Part shown: positions 17,691 through 26,139 of the stretch, one piece after another | Layout of the letters: each line of letters opens with the position of its first letter | How positions within the stretch are numbered: position 1 is the stretch's first letter | NCBI RefSeq assembly: GCF_014696135.1 | Contig: NZ_JACJPP010000011.1 | Span: forward strand, 1-64,000 | Origin: Nodosilinea sp. FACHB-141 | GTDB taxonomy: Bacteria; Cyanobacteriota; Cyanobacteriia; Phormidesmidales; Phormidesmidaceae | Direction of reading: 5' to 3' | Length of the DNA: 64,000 nucleotides | The notes under the pieces: generated by a model | Told to the model about the DNA's origin: nothing | The model's database searches: none | The model's input: only the letters and a program-made list of their open reading frames with translations | Position numbers and translations under genes: made by a program

Positions 17691-18647
17691 CTACGACTGT
17701 CCTTCACCGACGATCGCCCGCATGCTCTCTAGCGTTGCCGGAATACTGCGGGGGTCCATAAACATCACCTTGCTGCTGTCGCTGCTGCCGATCTTGAGCC
17801 CCATCTCCATATAGTGCTGGGCGATGATAAATTGCAGCGCTTCGCGAGTGCCGGGGTCGATGGCGAGGGTTTTGGCAATTACCTGCATGGCTTCAGCTGT
17901 GCCCTTGGCCTGAAGTAGCTGCTCTTGGCGCAGTGCCTCGGCTCGCAACACAATAGTTTTTTGCTGAGCTTCGGCATCTAAAAGGGCTGCCTTTTGACGA
18001 GCTTCGGCATCTAACACCGACGACTCAGCCCGACCTTTGGCAGAGTTAACCGCCGCTTCGCGCTCCCCTTCGGAGGTCAGCACAGCGGCCCGCTTTTTGC
18101 GTTCGGCCGCCATTTGTAGCTCCATTGATTCTTGCACCGCTTTGGAAGGCACAATGTCGCGCAGTTCGACTCGAGTTACCTTCACACCCCATGGCTCGGT
18201 GGAGATGTCCAGCTCGCGCAGCAGAATTTCGTTAATTTCAGAGCGGGCGGTGAAGGTTTGGTCGAGCTCAAGCTGGCCCATTTCAGCGCGAATTTGGGTA
18301 AGCACTAGGTTGACCATCGCCGATTGCAGGTTTTCGACCTTGTAGTAGGCCTTCTCCATATCCACGATTCGCCAGTACACTACCGCATCTACCGTGATCG
18401 AGACGTTGTCGCGGGTGATGCACTGCTGGGGCGGAATATCGAGCACGCGCTCGCGAATGGTTTGCCTAAACACCACCTTGTCGAGAAAGGGAATTAGAAA
18501 ATTAAGGCCGGGGGTGAGTTTTTTGCCGTTGTATTTGCCCAAGGTTTCGACCAGGGCTTCGTCGCTTTGGTTGATAATTTTGACGGAGCTGGCGGCGATC
18601 GACCCGCCAAAAATCAGCACAATCAGAAAACTAAAAAAGCCGCCCAT
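17691..18647 (-). CDS. SPFH/stomatin-like protein (paraslipin)
   Basis: The 318-residue protein has one N-terminal span ([16 protein letters not shown]), an SPFH/band-7 domain (about 25-190, with [19 protein letters not shown] and [12 protein letters not shown]), a long Ala/Glu-rich coiled coil (about 190-265) and a C-terminal hydrophobic patch. Such proteins form membrane-attached oligomers tied to lipid domains and membrane-protein quality control. The gene lies 58 bases after the NfeD gene on the same strand; stomatin/NfeD operons are common in bacteria, supporting both calls. Confidence 0.93.
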   Translation of the reverse strand: MGGFFSFLIVLIFGGSIAASSVKIINQSDEALVETLGKYNGKKLTPGLNFLIPFLDKVVFRQTIRERVLDIPPQQCITRDNVSITVDAVVYWRIVDMEKAYYKVENLQSAMVNLVLTQIRAEMGQLELDQTFTARSEINEILLRELDISTEPWGVKVTRVELRDIVPSKAVQESMELQMAAERKKRAAVLTSEGEREAAVNSAKGRAESSVLDAEARQKAALLDAEAQQKTIVLRAEALRQEQLLQAKGTAEAMQVIAKTLAIDPGTREALQFIIAQHYMEMGLKIGSSDSSKVMFMDPRSIPATLESMRAIVGEGQS

Positions 18648-18705
18648 AGACGTGATTCCTCAAATAGTTTGCGGTAGTGGTTAGAAACTCTGTGGTATCG
18701 CCTAC

Positions 18706-19131
18706 CTAGGTTCTCAGCGCGCTTTCAGGGATGACATAGAGTGTGTTGCCCTTGCGCCTAACCACCACCACTGGCTGATCGGCCCCAATGGTGATAGTTT
18801 CATCGTCGCAGCGAGCTTGCCAAGAGTTGCCCTCGTAGATCACCCGTCCAGTTTGGCCAGGGGCAATGGCGGTTAATGTGCGGGCTTCGGTCGACTCTTG
18901 CAGACTATAGGGGGTGCGCTTGGGCACAAACCGCAGCAGCAGGAAGATCAGCACGAGAGACAGCGTCACCCAAGCCACAATTTGAACGCTAAAGGAAGGC
19001 ACCCCGAGGGCGATGAAGGCCACGATAAACGCGCTCACACCCAGAGTGGACTCCACAAAGCCCGTGGGCAAAAATAACTCCATGAGGCAGAAGATCGCCC
19101 CCAGAATGGCCCAAAACAGAGGGTAATTCAT
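18706..19131 (-). CDS. NfeD-like membrane protein
   Basis: A short NfeD (NfeD1b type) without the ClpP-like protease domain: 141 residues, three or four hydrophobic spans in residues 1-75, then a soluble OB-fold domain (LTAIAPGQTGRVIYEGNSWQARC). The long-known partner, a stomatin-like SPFH protein, is encoded directly downstream, and the pair probably works together at the membrane. ATG at 19131 is chosen over TTG at 19143. Confidence 0.9.
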   Translation of the reverse strand: MNYPLFWAILGAIFCLMELFLPTGFVESTLGVSAFIVAFIALGVPSFSVQIVAWVTLSLVLIFLLLRFVPKRTPYSLQESTEARTLTAIAPGQTGRVIYEGNSWQARCDDETITIGADQPVVVVRRKGNTLYVIPESALRT

Positions 19132-19344
19132 AGCAGCCCACAAGAAACGTTAAGGCTAAAACAAAATGGTCCCAATTTAGGCCTCCGTCGAGATTACTGA
19201 TCCACGAAACCCAACCCAGGTTACCCTTCTGAATGTCTCGCTATCCTCTAGGATTAATCTATCTTTAGCCTCAGGCCTTTTGGGGGCTTAATTACGTTGT
19301 TTTAATAGACCTCTGCCGCGTGCCTGTACCCGCCCGTAAACGCT

Positions 19345-21135
19345 ATGAACCGTGTTGAGCGCCGCCCCTCCCGCTATAAGCCTTACCTCTGGGTGATCGG
19401 CACTGATATTGAGACCCTGCCGGTCGATGAGCTAGTGGGGCAGCGCTATCGGATAGTGGGTCCGCGCATTTGGCTCGACACCCAGCCCGACCAGCGACCC
19501 AGTGCTCCCGACGCCTTTCCTGGGGAGGCGCTGCCTTACCTTAAGGCGCACCCCCATCGGCTGCATGTGCCGGGATTATATGGCGTGCTAGAGCGCACTG
19601 GGGCACCGCCGATTTTGCTGTTGGAGAATGCCCCGATTCATTTTCAAGCGGGGGAGCTATTGCCAGAGCTGGCGGGCGGGCTGTTTAGCGCTTCACCCCT
19701 GCGCCAGGCTAACTGGCTGTGGCAGCTTTGGGAACTGTGGGGAACGCTGGGCGAACTGGGCTTAGCCAGGAGCTTATTCGTACCTGGCAATCTGCGGGTA
19801 GATGGCTGGCGGCTGCGGTTGGTGGAGTTGCAATCCGACGGGAACCCGACTACCCTGGCCGATTTAGTGGAGCTGTGGCGATCGCTGCTGTCTCCCCTAC
19901 ACCTATCTGTGTCAGAGCCGCTGCGATCGCTGGTTAACCGCATCGACGCCGATGCCGTCGACCTCGACACCGTAGCGCTTGAACTTAACCAAATTCTGCT
20001 GCGCCAGGCCGCTCTAGTGCCCACCCGGATTACTTTGTCTGGAGCCACCGCCCAGGGCCCAACCCAGCCCCGCAACGAAGATGCCTGCTGGCCCCTGGGC
20101 ACCCAGAGCGAAGCCGCCCCCATGCAAGTGGCGATGGTGTGCGACGGGGTGGGGGGCCACGACGGCGGCGAAGTGGCCAGCCAGCTAGCGGTGCAGGCAC
20201 TGCAAATTCAGCTGCAAGCGCTGCTGGCCGAAGCCCAAAACGAGCTGCGGGGACTGCCGCCTCAGGTTGTCGTTCAGCAGCTTGAGGCGGTGATTCGCAT
20301 TGTCAACGAGTTGATCAGTTTTCAAAATGACAACCACGGCTGGGCCGGTCGTCAGCGTATGGGCACCACCCTGGTGATGGCGGTGGTCATTCCCCAGCGG
20401 GTGCAAACTGACGACGGCTGGGGACGGGTGAATGAAGTGTACCTGGCCCATGTCGGCGACAGCCGTGCTTACTGGATCACTCCCGACTACTGCCACCCGC
20501 TCACAGTAGACGATGATATTGCCGGGCGCGAGGTGATTGCCTGTCGGCAAACTTTGCCCCACGCCTTGGAGCGCAGCGACGCCGGAGCGCTCACCCAGGC
20601 CCTGGGCACCCGCAGTGGTGACCATCTCCAGCCCCATATTCAGCGCTTTGTGTTCGACGAAACGGGGATTTTGCTGCTCTGCTCCGACGGCCTCAGCGAT
20701 AACTACCGCATTGAAGATGCTTGGGCCAACTACATTGGCTTGATTGTTAAAGATATTGTCACCCTCGACTCGGCGGTGGCCTCCTGGATTGAGCTGGCTA
20801 ACCAAAAAAATGGCCACGACAATACCACCGTCGTACTGATGCAGCACAAGCTTCTGGTTCCTGCTGCGACAGGCCAAGACATTCCAGTTGGAGCTGGTGC
20901 CCGACAGGAGTCCGCCATCCCCGCTGGGGCTAAGCTCTACGGTGAAAACCTGCCCCAGGACGAGTTTGTGCCTACTCCGGCGGAACGCAAACCGCCGCGC
21001 GGAGTGCCCCGCTGGGTGCTGGCGGTGTCGGGTTCTGCCCTGCTGCTGGGGCTGCTGGGCTGGTGGCTGCTGGCTAGTCGATCTCCGGAGCCGCCGGAGC
21101 CGCAGAGGACGCCGCCTGTGGCTCCGGCGCCTTAG
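19345..21135 (+). CDS. PP2C-type phosphatase with kinase-like N-terminal region and C-terminal membrane anchor
   Basis: Residues about 230-500 are a PP2C/PPM Ser/Thr phosphatase with metal-binding motifs intact: RNEDACW, VCDGVGGHDGGE, HVGDSRAYW, LLCSDGLSD and GHDNTT. Residues 1-225 are not a standard PP2C part. They open with VGQRYRIV, continue with PPILLLENAPI and a late GNLRVDGWRLRLVEL; in order these look like the first strand, hinge and catalytic-loop region of a Ser/Thr kinase that has lost the Gly loop, Lys and HRD. That reading is my inference. A helix near 548-572 (LAVSGSALLLGLLGWWLLA) should anchor the enzyme in a membrane. An acceptor kinase is not encoded nearby. Confidence 0.88.
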   Translation: MNRVERRPSRYKPYLWVIGTDIETLPVDELVGQRYRIVGPRIWLDTQPDQRPSAPDAFPGEALPYLKAHPHRLHVPGLYGVLERTGAPPILLLENAPIHFQAGELLPELAGGLFSASPLRQANWLWQLWELWGTLGELGLARSLFVPGNLRVDGWRLRLVELQSDGNPTTLADLVELWRSLLSPLHLSVSEPLRSLVNRIDADAVDLDTVALELNQILLRQAALVPTRITLSGATAQGPTQPRNEDACWPLGTQSEAAPMQVAMVCDGVGGHDGGEVASQLAVQALQIQLQALLAEAQNELRGLPPQVVVQQLEAVIRIVNELISFQNDNHGWAGRQRMGTTLVMAVVIPQRVQTDDGWGRVNEVYLAHVGDSRAYWITPDYCHPLTVDDDIAGREVIACRQTLPHALERSDAGALTQALGTRSGDHLQPHIQRFVFDETGILLLCSDGLSDNYRIEDAWANYIGLIVKDIVTLDSAVASWIELANQKNGHDNTTVVLMQHKLLVPAATGQDIPVGAGARQESAIPAGAKLYGENLPQDEFVPTPAERKPPRGVPRWVLAVSGSALLLGLLGWWLLASRSPEPPEPQRTPPVAPAP

Positions 21136-21162
21136 AGGGAGTGGATGAGTAGGCGGGTGGAT

Positions 21163-21187
21163 GGGTAGGGGAGTGGGGGAGTAGGGG
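21163..21187 (+). repeat. G-rich octamer repeat, possible G-quadruplex
   Basis: Three tandem units of the pattern GTRGGGGA plus flanking G-runs give four runs of three to five G separated by 2-4 bases on the plus strand, which fits a G-quadruplex. It lies between the PP2C stop and the next gene and belongs to a wider G/T-rich, low-complexity stretch (about 21131-21240). Short tandem repeats of similar sequence are known in filamentous cyanobacteria. Confidence 0.7.
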
Positions 21188-21267
21188 AGTAGACAAGGGT
21201 GAGTTCTGGTGTTGGTGGATGTGAGGGAGGGCTGGGGTCTCTTGAAGGTTAGGTAGGTGGGTGCAGT

Positions 21268-21690
21268 ATGGGAGGGTTGACGGATACTTTTACGAATTCG
21301 TGGACGGATGCGGCTCAGTCGGCACTGCTGAGGCCGGTGCAGGACTGGCTGATAGAGCATCCGCTGATGGGCTGGTTAGCGGGGCATCCGCTGTGGGTGC
21401 TGGTGCTGGTGGTCGTGAGTCTGCTGCTGTTTGCGGGGTTGTGGAGTGCGATCGCCCGCCTCACCGAAGGGTTTTGGCTATCCCTCGTCAAGCTGCCATT
21501 TCGGCTTAGCGGCTGGATTTTTGGTGGATTGTCTGGACTGCTGGTGCGGCAGTGGGCTAAGCCGCCGAAGCTGGCTGCTGGGGATGAGCGGTTAAGTGAG
21601 ATCATGGGCCGGTTAGAAACTCTGCAAACGGAGCAGGAGCATCTACTAGAAGAGATGAGGGAGCTGTTGGCTAAGCGGGGTGAAGGGTAG
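21268..21690 (+). CDS. Small conserved membrane protein, unknown function
   Basis: I do not recognise a named family. The 140-residue protein has a strong span at about 42-62 (LWVLVLVVVSLLLFAGLW), a second amphipathic or membrane-dipping segment around 70-95, and a charged C-terminal helix (about 108-138, LSEIMGRLETLQTEQEHLLEEMRELL) that should form a coiled coil. It follows the PP2C gene on the same strand across 132 bases of G-rich repeat. Coding use of the frame is consistent with a real gene. Confidence 0.65.
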   Translation: MGGLTDTFTNSWTDAAQSALLRPVQDWLIEHPLMGWLAGHPLWVLVLVVVSLLLFAGLWSAIARLTEGFWLSLVKLPFRLSGWIFGGLSGLLVRQWAKPPKLAAGDERLSEIMGRLETLQTEQEHLLEEMRELLAKRGEG

Positions 21691-21765
21691 TGCAGGGTGA
21701 GGAGTTATCCTGACTGGCCGGGTAGGGCTCGAAGAATTAGGTGGGCGTGAGGGAATAGGGCGGAG

Positions 21766-22560
21766 ATGTTTTTGTTTTTGTCGAAGCTGCTGCCGCTGCT
21801 GATCTATCCGCTGGGGTTGGCTTGTGTGCTGCTGGTGGTGGCGCTGATCTGCGTTCAGCGCCGACCTCGATGGGCGGCGGGTGCGATCGCCCTAGCCCTA
21901 GGCCTACTGCTAATCAGCAGCAATAGCTGGGTATCGACGGCGATGATCCGCTCGCTGGAGTGGCGCTACCAGGACACGGTAAATTTGCCGGAGGCAGAGG
22001 CGATCGTAGTGCTGGGGGGCGCGATTAAGCCTAAGTTTCCGCCCCGGCCTTGGATTGATGTGGCTGAAGAGGGCGATCGCGTGCTGCACGGGGCGCGGCT
22101 TTACCTAGAAGGCAAGGCGCCGCTGCTGGTGTTGAGCGGCGGGCGCATTACTTGGGGACAGGGGCAAAGTCGTTCTGAAGCAGCCGATATGGCTGAGCTA
22201 GCCGAGGCGTTAGGGGTGCCCCCTAGTGCCATGCTGATTGAGCCCGACTCGCTCAACACGTTTGAGAATGCGGCCTACACCCAGGTTTTGTTGGCCAATC
22301 TCGGCATTGAGCGCATTTTGCTGGTGACCTCAGCGATGCACATGCCCCGTTCCCTGGCGATTTTCGAAAAGCAGGGGTTTGAGGCCATCCCGGCGCCGAC
22401 CGATTTTCATGTGGCCCAAGACCCTGCTGACCCAGGGCTGACTACCTGGCAGGGCCGCGCTCTGAGACTGGTGCCCCAGACTGAGAACCTGCACTACCTC
22501 ACCCGCGCTCTTAAGGAATACATTGGCATCGGCATCTATCGACTTAAGGGCTGGCTTTAG
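21766..22560 (+). CDS. YdcF/ElyC family protein (DUF218)
   Basis: Two N-terminal spans (about residues 8-28 and 37-53) precede a soluble DUF218 domain with AIVVLGGAIKP, LVLSGG, RSEAADMAELAEALGVP, EPDSLNTFENA and ILLVTSAMHMPRS, all typical of the family. E. coli ElyC and SanA, related proteins, affect envelope and lipid-carrier metabolism; the enzymatic role is still unclear. Length (264) and architecture match the ElyC type rather than the short YdcF. Confidence 0.9.
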   Translation: MFLFLSKLLPLLIYPLGLACVLLVVALICVQRRPRWAAGAIALALGLLLISSNSWVSTAMIRSLEWRYQDTVNLPEAEAIVVLGGAIKPKFPPRPWIDVAEEGDRVLHGARLYLEGKAPLLVLSGGRITWGQGQSRSEAADMAELAEALGVPPSAMLIEPDSLNTFENAAYTQVLLANLGIERILLVTSAMHMPRSLAIFEKQGFEAIPAPTDFHVAQDPADPGLTTWQGRALRLVPQTENLHYLTRALKEYIGIGIYRLKGWL

Positions 22561-22628
22561 GCGCAAAGATAAACCTCAGACAATCTGAGACAATGGCCCT
22601 GGCGTGAGTTTGCAAGGTTGGGTCAGTC

Positions 22629-23525
22629 ATGGGTATGACAGAGCAGCAGGTAATTGGCGTTGACTTGGGCGGGTCTGCGATCAAGCTGGGACGCTTTACC
22701 CAGTCGGGGCATTGCCTGGCCGAATTTGCTGTGCCTACGCCTCAGCCCGCTACCCCAGAGTTGGTCATTGCGGCGATGGCCGATGCGATCGCCACTCTCG
22801 ACCCTAACCGCGAGGCCGTTGCCATTGGCGTAGGCACCCCCGGCCCCGCTGATGCCGCTGGCCGGATTGCCCGCGTCGCCATTAACCTAGCTGGGTGGCA
22901 CGATGTGCCGATCGCCGATGCGCTGGAAGCAAAGACGGGGCGATCGGTCACGGTGGCCAACGACGCCAACTGTGCCGGCCTGGGGGAAGCTTGGCTGGGG
23001 GCCGGGCGCAACTTTAAAGACGTGCTGACGCTTACCCTGGGCACGGGGGTCGGCGGTGCAATCATTCTGGATGGCAAGCTGTTTGTGGGCCGCAACGGCA
23101 CTGCTGGGGAACTGGGGCTGATCACCCTTAATCCTGAGGGGCCGCCCTGTAATAGCGGCAACCGAGGATCGCTGGAGCAGCACTGCTCGGTACAGGCGAT
23201 TCGCCGAGAGACGGGGTTGGCCCCGGCGACGCTGTTTGACCAGGCCAAGGCGGGGGATGAGGGTGCGATCGCCTTTTGGCAAACCTACGGTCGCTGGTTG
23301 GGCGCGGGCATTGCCAGCCTGGTCTATGTGCTGACCCCAGAGGCGGTGATTCTCGGCGGCGGTATCAGCGCGGCGGCGGAACTGTTTTTGCCAACGACTT
23401 TAGCAGAGCTAGAGACCCGCGTGTTGCTCAGCTCTCGCGAGGGAATGCAGGTACTGGTGGCGGAGCTGGGCAATCAGGCGGGCATTGCTGGAGCGGCTCG
23501 CCTGGCATTACAGCAGTATGGCTAA
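22629..23525 (+). CDS. ROK family sugar kinase, probable glucokinase
   Basis: The 298-residue protein has the ROK phosphate loop IGVDLGGSAIKLGRF at the N-terminus, the catalytic VANDANCAGLGE (Asp) and LGTGVGGAIILDGKL, and an EAVILGGGIS adenosine motif. The usual zinc motif CxCGxxGCxE reads CNSGNRGSLE, so zinc ligands are missing. Family members phosphorylate glucose or related sugars; glucose is the most likely substrate. ATG at 22629 or 22635 could start the protein. A clear terminator follows. Confidence 0.88.
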   Translation: MGMTEQQVIGVDLGGSAIKLGRFTQSGHCLAEFAVPTPQPATPELVIAAMADAIATLDPNREAVAIGVGTPGPADAAGRIARVAINLAGWHDVPIADALEAKTGRSVTVANDANCAGLGEAWLGAGRNFKDVLTLTLGTGVGGAIILDGKLFVGRNGTAGELGLITLNPEGPPCNSGNRGSLEQHCSVQAIRRETGLAPATLFDQAKAGDEGAIAFWQTYGRWLGAGIASLVYVLTPEAVILGGGISAAAELFLPTTLAELETRVLLSSREGMQVLVAELGNQAGIAGAARLALQQYG

Positions 23526-23544
23526 CTACATTTCCCTTTGCTAC

Positions 23545-23577
23545 CGCAAGGGCTAAAGTCTAGCCCTTGCGTATCCT
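23545..23577 (+). terminator. Terminator of the ROK kinase gene
   Basis: CGCAAGGGCTA at 23545-23555 pairs perfectly with TAGCCCTTGCG at 23561-23571 around a 5-base loop, followed by a T-rich TATCCTTTG, 19 bases after the stop codon. Confidence 0.75.
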
Positions 23578-23693
23578 TTGTCTCTAGCCACCGAGCGAGG
23601 TGATCAAGCCCTTGGTTAGCAATCATAGGGTAGGCAAGCAGTGGCGTGTGCCACGGGCTTTGCCGTTAGCAATCCTCACTGGAATAAATTTTT

Positions 23694-24281
23694 ATGGGAA
23701 CGACTGATAGTCAATCTACTCGACACAGCCGTGCCGTTGGCCTGTTTTCGACTCGGCAGGAAGCTGAGCAAGCCCTGCACCAACTAGGTGATTCAGGCTT
23801 TCACATGGACCGCGTTTCAGTGGTGGCTAAATCTGGAGAAGGGTTGAATGACCTAACTACTGATGGGGACTTCGACCCCGATAAGACCAAGGCTGAGCAG
23901 ACCCAAGACGGTGCCGGTGCTGGTGCAACGGCCGGTGCCGTGACCGGCGGTGCCGTTGGTCTAATTGGTAGCTTGGGTGTGTTGGCTATTCCCGGTGTGG
24001 GGCCACTTGCGGGGGCTGGCATCTTGCTTGCCAACACGCTCTTAGGTAGCGGTATTGGTGCAGCCAGCGGCGGCTTACTCGGTGGGCTCATTGGCTGGGG
24101 CGTACCCGAAGATCGCGCCAACTACTACAACGATCGCGTGTATAACAACGACGATTACTTAGTGTTGGTAGAAGGCAGCGAGCAAGAGATTCAGACCGCT
24201 GAATCGGTGCTAAGTCAAAACGGCATTCGCGACTGGGGTGTCTATGGCGCTACCGGCTCTCCTGTCTACACAGGTGGCTAA
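23694..24281 (+). CDS. General stress protein with Gly-zipper core
   Basis: Residues about 10-50 (RAVGLFSTRQEAEQALHQL...VSVVAK) match the YflT/heat-induced stress domain, and residues about 150-190 repeat the same beta-alpha-beta theme (YLVLVEGSEQEIQTAESVL). Between them is a long Gly/Ala-rich hydrophobic core (about 75-140) with GxxxG repeats, probably membrane-interacting. Such proteins are common in cyanobacteria; the exact role is not known. An intrinsic terminator follows at 24311-24340. Confidence 0.85.
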   Translation: MGTTDSQSTRHSRAVGLFSTRQEAEQALHQLGDSGFHMDRVSVVAKSGEGLNDLTTDGDFDPDKTKAEQTQDGAGAGATAGAVTGGAVGLIGSLGVLAIPGVGPLAGAGILLANTLLGSGIGAASGGLLGGLIGWGVPEDRANYYNDRVYNNDDYLVLVEGSEQEIQTAESVLSQNGIRDWGVYGATGSPVYTGG

Positions 24282-24310
24282 TAACAGCTGTTTAGTCAGA
24301 GCTTAAGATT

Positions 24311-24340
24311 GAGGGCGCAGCTTGGCTGGGCCCTCTTTTT
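24311..24340 (+). terminator. Terminator of the stress protein gene
   Basis: GAGGGC at 24311-24316 pairs with GCCCTC at 24330-24335, with CAG/CTG pairing inside, directly followed by TTTTT. Confidence 0.85.
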
Positions 24341-24500
24341 CGTGGGCCATTAGGAATTTAAGCCGCATGACGGTATAAGGTGTGCAGCAGCGACAATCTT
24401 GGACTTCTACTAACAACTTTTGCTCTGTTCGCACGAGCGTTGTGCGAGCTAGCTCTGACCGTAACACTCATACTGATAGCTTGAAAACCGTGCATGGATT

Positions 24501-25058
24501 TCAACCATAACCATGCAGCAGTGGCTTTCGCTCTGAGAGGGGTTCCGCCTGACTGAGGGGAGTTAGCACAAACAGATGGTTAGGTTTGGTCGACTCTTCA
24601 AGCGCTTCTTCAGTACACCCAACAAGGCTGTAAATACTCACAATGTATTCGCCGGGGGGAACATCGAGTAGCGCTCCCGGTTCCTCGTTGGGGTCGAAGT
24701 CAGGGGAAAGCCGGAGATTACCATAGCCTTCGATCGCTAGTTTGCCAGAGGGTAGATTGAGATAGGCACGTTGTACGTGGGGGTAGATACCCACAGCCTC
24801 ACGCTCTTGGTCGTTCAAAGGGTTTCCTATGGCTACTTCGAAGGCCATCTCGTCGTCTTGACGCAGTTCATAAGCGACTAGAAGACCTTTCTCTGCGACC
24901 TCAAAAAGCTCAGAATTAATGTCGCTGTTACCGTACCCTTCAAGAATGGAGGGATTAATGGCTTTTATGGCTGCTTGGCTTTGATCGTCATATAGAAAAA
25001 TGACGAGGCCATCGTTGTAGAACTGGGCTGTCAGGGAGTCGGGGCGAACTGTTTTCAT
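24501..25058 (-). CDS. Hypothetical protein, 185 residues
   Basis: Not recognised. The acidic soluble protein has no signal or membrane span. It contains a repeated EGYGN motif (in ILEGYGNSD and AIEGYGNLR, with a C-terminal LLHGYG echo), a predicted beta-rich composition, and GALLDVPPGEYIVSIYSLVGC, a strand pattern seen in many small binding domains. A purine-rich AGGTG lies just upstream of ATG at 25058. It is followed upstream by the DUF2199 gene on the same strand, 207 bases away. An immunity or regulatory role would be a guess. Confidence 0.7.
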   Translation of the reverse strand: MKTVRPDSLTAQFYNDGLVIFLYDDQSQAAIKAINPSILEGYGNSDINSELFEVAEKGLLVAYELRQDDEMAFEVAIGNPLNDQEREAVGIYPHVQRAYLNLPSGKLAIEGYGNLRLSPDFDPNEEPGALLDVPPGEYIVSIYSLVGCTEEALEESTKPNHLFVLTPLSQAEPLSERKPLLHGYG

Positions 25059-25265
25059 AGCACCTGGACCGTGAGATGAAGAAGTACAGATAGCTGTAGC
25101 TTCTTCAAAGGTGCCCAGATGGCGCCCTTAATTAGAAAGACTTCAGAGCACGTAAGGGTTGGCTAGCGATCGCTGAAGTGCGTAATGTATGTGGTCAAGA
25201 AGTTGTTGAGTTTCCTTCGTTAACCCAGCCTACAGGCTACATTTTGCTGGTACAGTTTTAACGAC

Positions 25266-25766
25266 TTAGCGGTTGACAACCGGCGCAATAAATTTTTCAA
25301 TATCATGCAGTGAAATACCTTGTCGTTGAGCCTCTCCAAGTGGATGCTTCTGATTTAAAACGACAAACAGTGGGCGCTGATTGTTTGCTTGCAAATGAAT
25401 AGTAATCATCAGTTGATCACTGTTTGGATATGCACTAATGCCCCCGGATAACACACCATATAGAGACCTGAAGTTATCTGTGGATGGGACATTCCAGTGC
25501 GTGTGATAGTAGTCAAATGCTTCCTTGTCAACTTGGGCCCAAACGCCCCAGCGGAACGAATCAACAAGCTCATGTACAGGAAGCATGAGCACACCGCGAA
25601 TATAGAATTCGGTATCATCGATAATACACAAATCCTCATTCACGCGGATTCGCTGAGGACGTTCATTGGCAGGAACTTTAAAGACATCAGCGGGACGCTG
25701 ATAGGCCAAATCCATCAGAAGATTGTCGTGATACTGACCGCACACGCTACAGAGGAATGGAAGCAT
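25266..25766 (-). CDS. DUF2199 domain-containing protein
   Basis: The 166-residue protein fits DUF2199: it starts with LCSVCGQYHDNLLMDLAY (CxxC pair that could hold a metal), then VNEDLCIIDDTEFYIRGVLMLPVH, and SFRWGVWAQVDKEAFDYY. The family is widely distributed and of unknown function. ATG at 25766 is chosen because the DUF2199 domain begins right there and AAGGA precedes it; the frame is open back to 25862 but those 32 residues are not part of the family. Confidence 0.85.
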   Translation of the reverse strand: MLPFLCSVCGQYHDNLLMDLAYQRPADVFKVPANERPQRIRVNEDLCIIDDTEFYIRGVLMLPVHELVDSFRWGVWAQVDKEAFDYYHTHWNVPSTDNFRSLYGVLSGGISAYPNSDQLMITIHLQANNQRPLFVVLNQKHPLGEAQRQGISLHDIEKFIAPVVNR

Positions 25767-26139
25767 AATCCTTAACCTCAAGTAAACCTCTCGATCGAGG
25801 CGTGATTGCAACAGAGAAAAATGCTTAAAGTAGCTACAGGCGGTCTTTACCCCAGAGGGCAACTACCCCAACACTTTTGCTTTACCAACCTATCGGCAAG
25901 AGACTCTACGCCACACTCAGCTTGGCAACTATGGTGCCCTTAACAGATAGATCAATCACCTTGTCAGAACTCATCCCCACCGGTCGCAGTGGCAAATATA
26001 TCAGCTTCATGACCCGCAGGCGAGAGGTTCCAAGGCCCTAGCGCTTTTGTAGGTTAAACCGAGCACCAGCGGAACCCAGCAGGCTTGCTGCTGTTGGATG
26101 TCGCTGGTGCTTCACCCCTCCAGCGACATCTGTAGAGTG
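25767..26139 (+). other. Gene-free stretch with nested and alternative hairpins
   Basis: No strong gene. At its end three stem elements lie close together: AGCACCAGCG at 26062-26071 can pair with CGCTGGTGCT at 26102-26111, enclosing CAGCAG/CTGCTG (26077-26082 with 26088-26093); alternatively GATGTCGCTGG at 26097-26107 pairs with CCAGCGACATC at 26120-26130. The two folds share 26102-26107 and exclude each other. This precedes the 21-bp repeat array. Confidence 0.55.

Noticed and set aside
20185-21360. A 391-codon open frame on the minus strand across the PP2C gene
   Set aside because: It is rich in Arg, Pro, His and Gln with no domain motif, while the plus strand carries every PP2C motif. It is a composition shadow.
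22742-23282. Long minus-strand frames within the ROK kinase gene
   Set aside because: They are antisense shadows of a GC-rich gene with complete ROK motifs on the plus strand.
25931-26041. A 36-codon plus-strand frame starting MVPLTDRSITLSEL
   Set aside because: No ribosome site, no family resemblance and no codon pattern to set it apart from chance; too weak to list.
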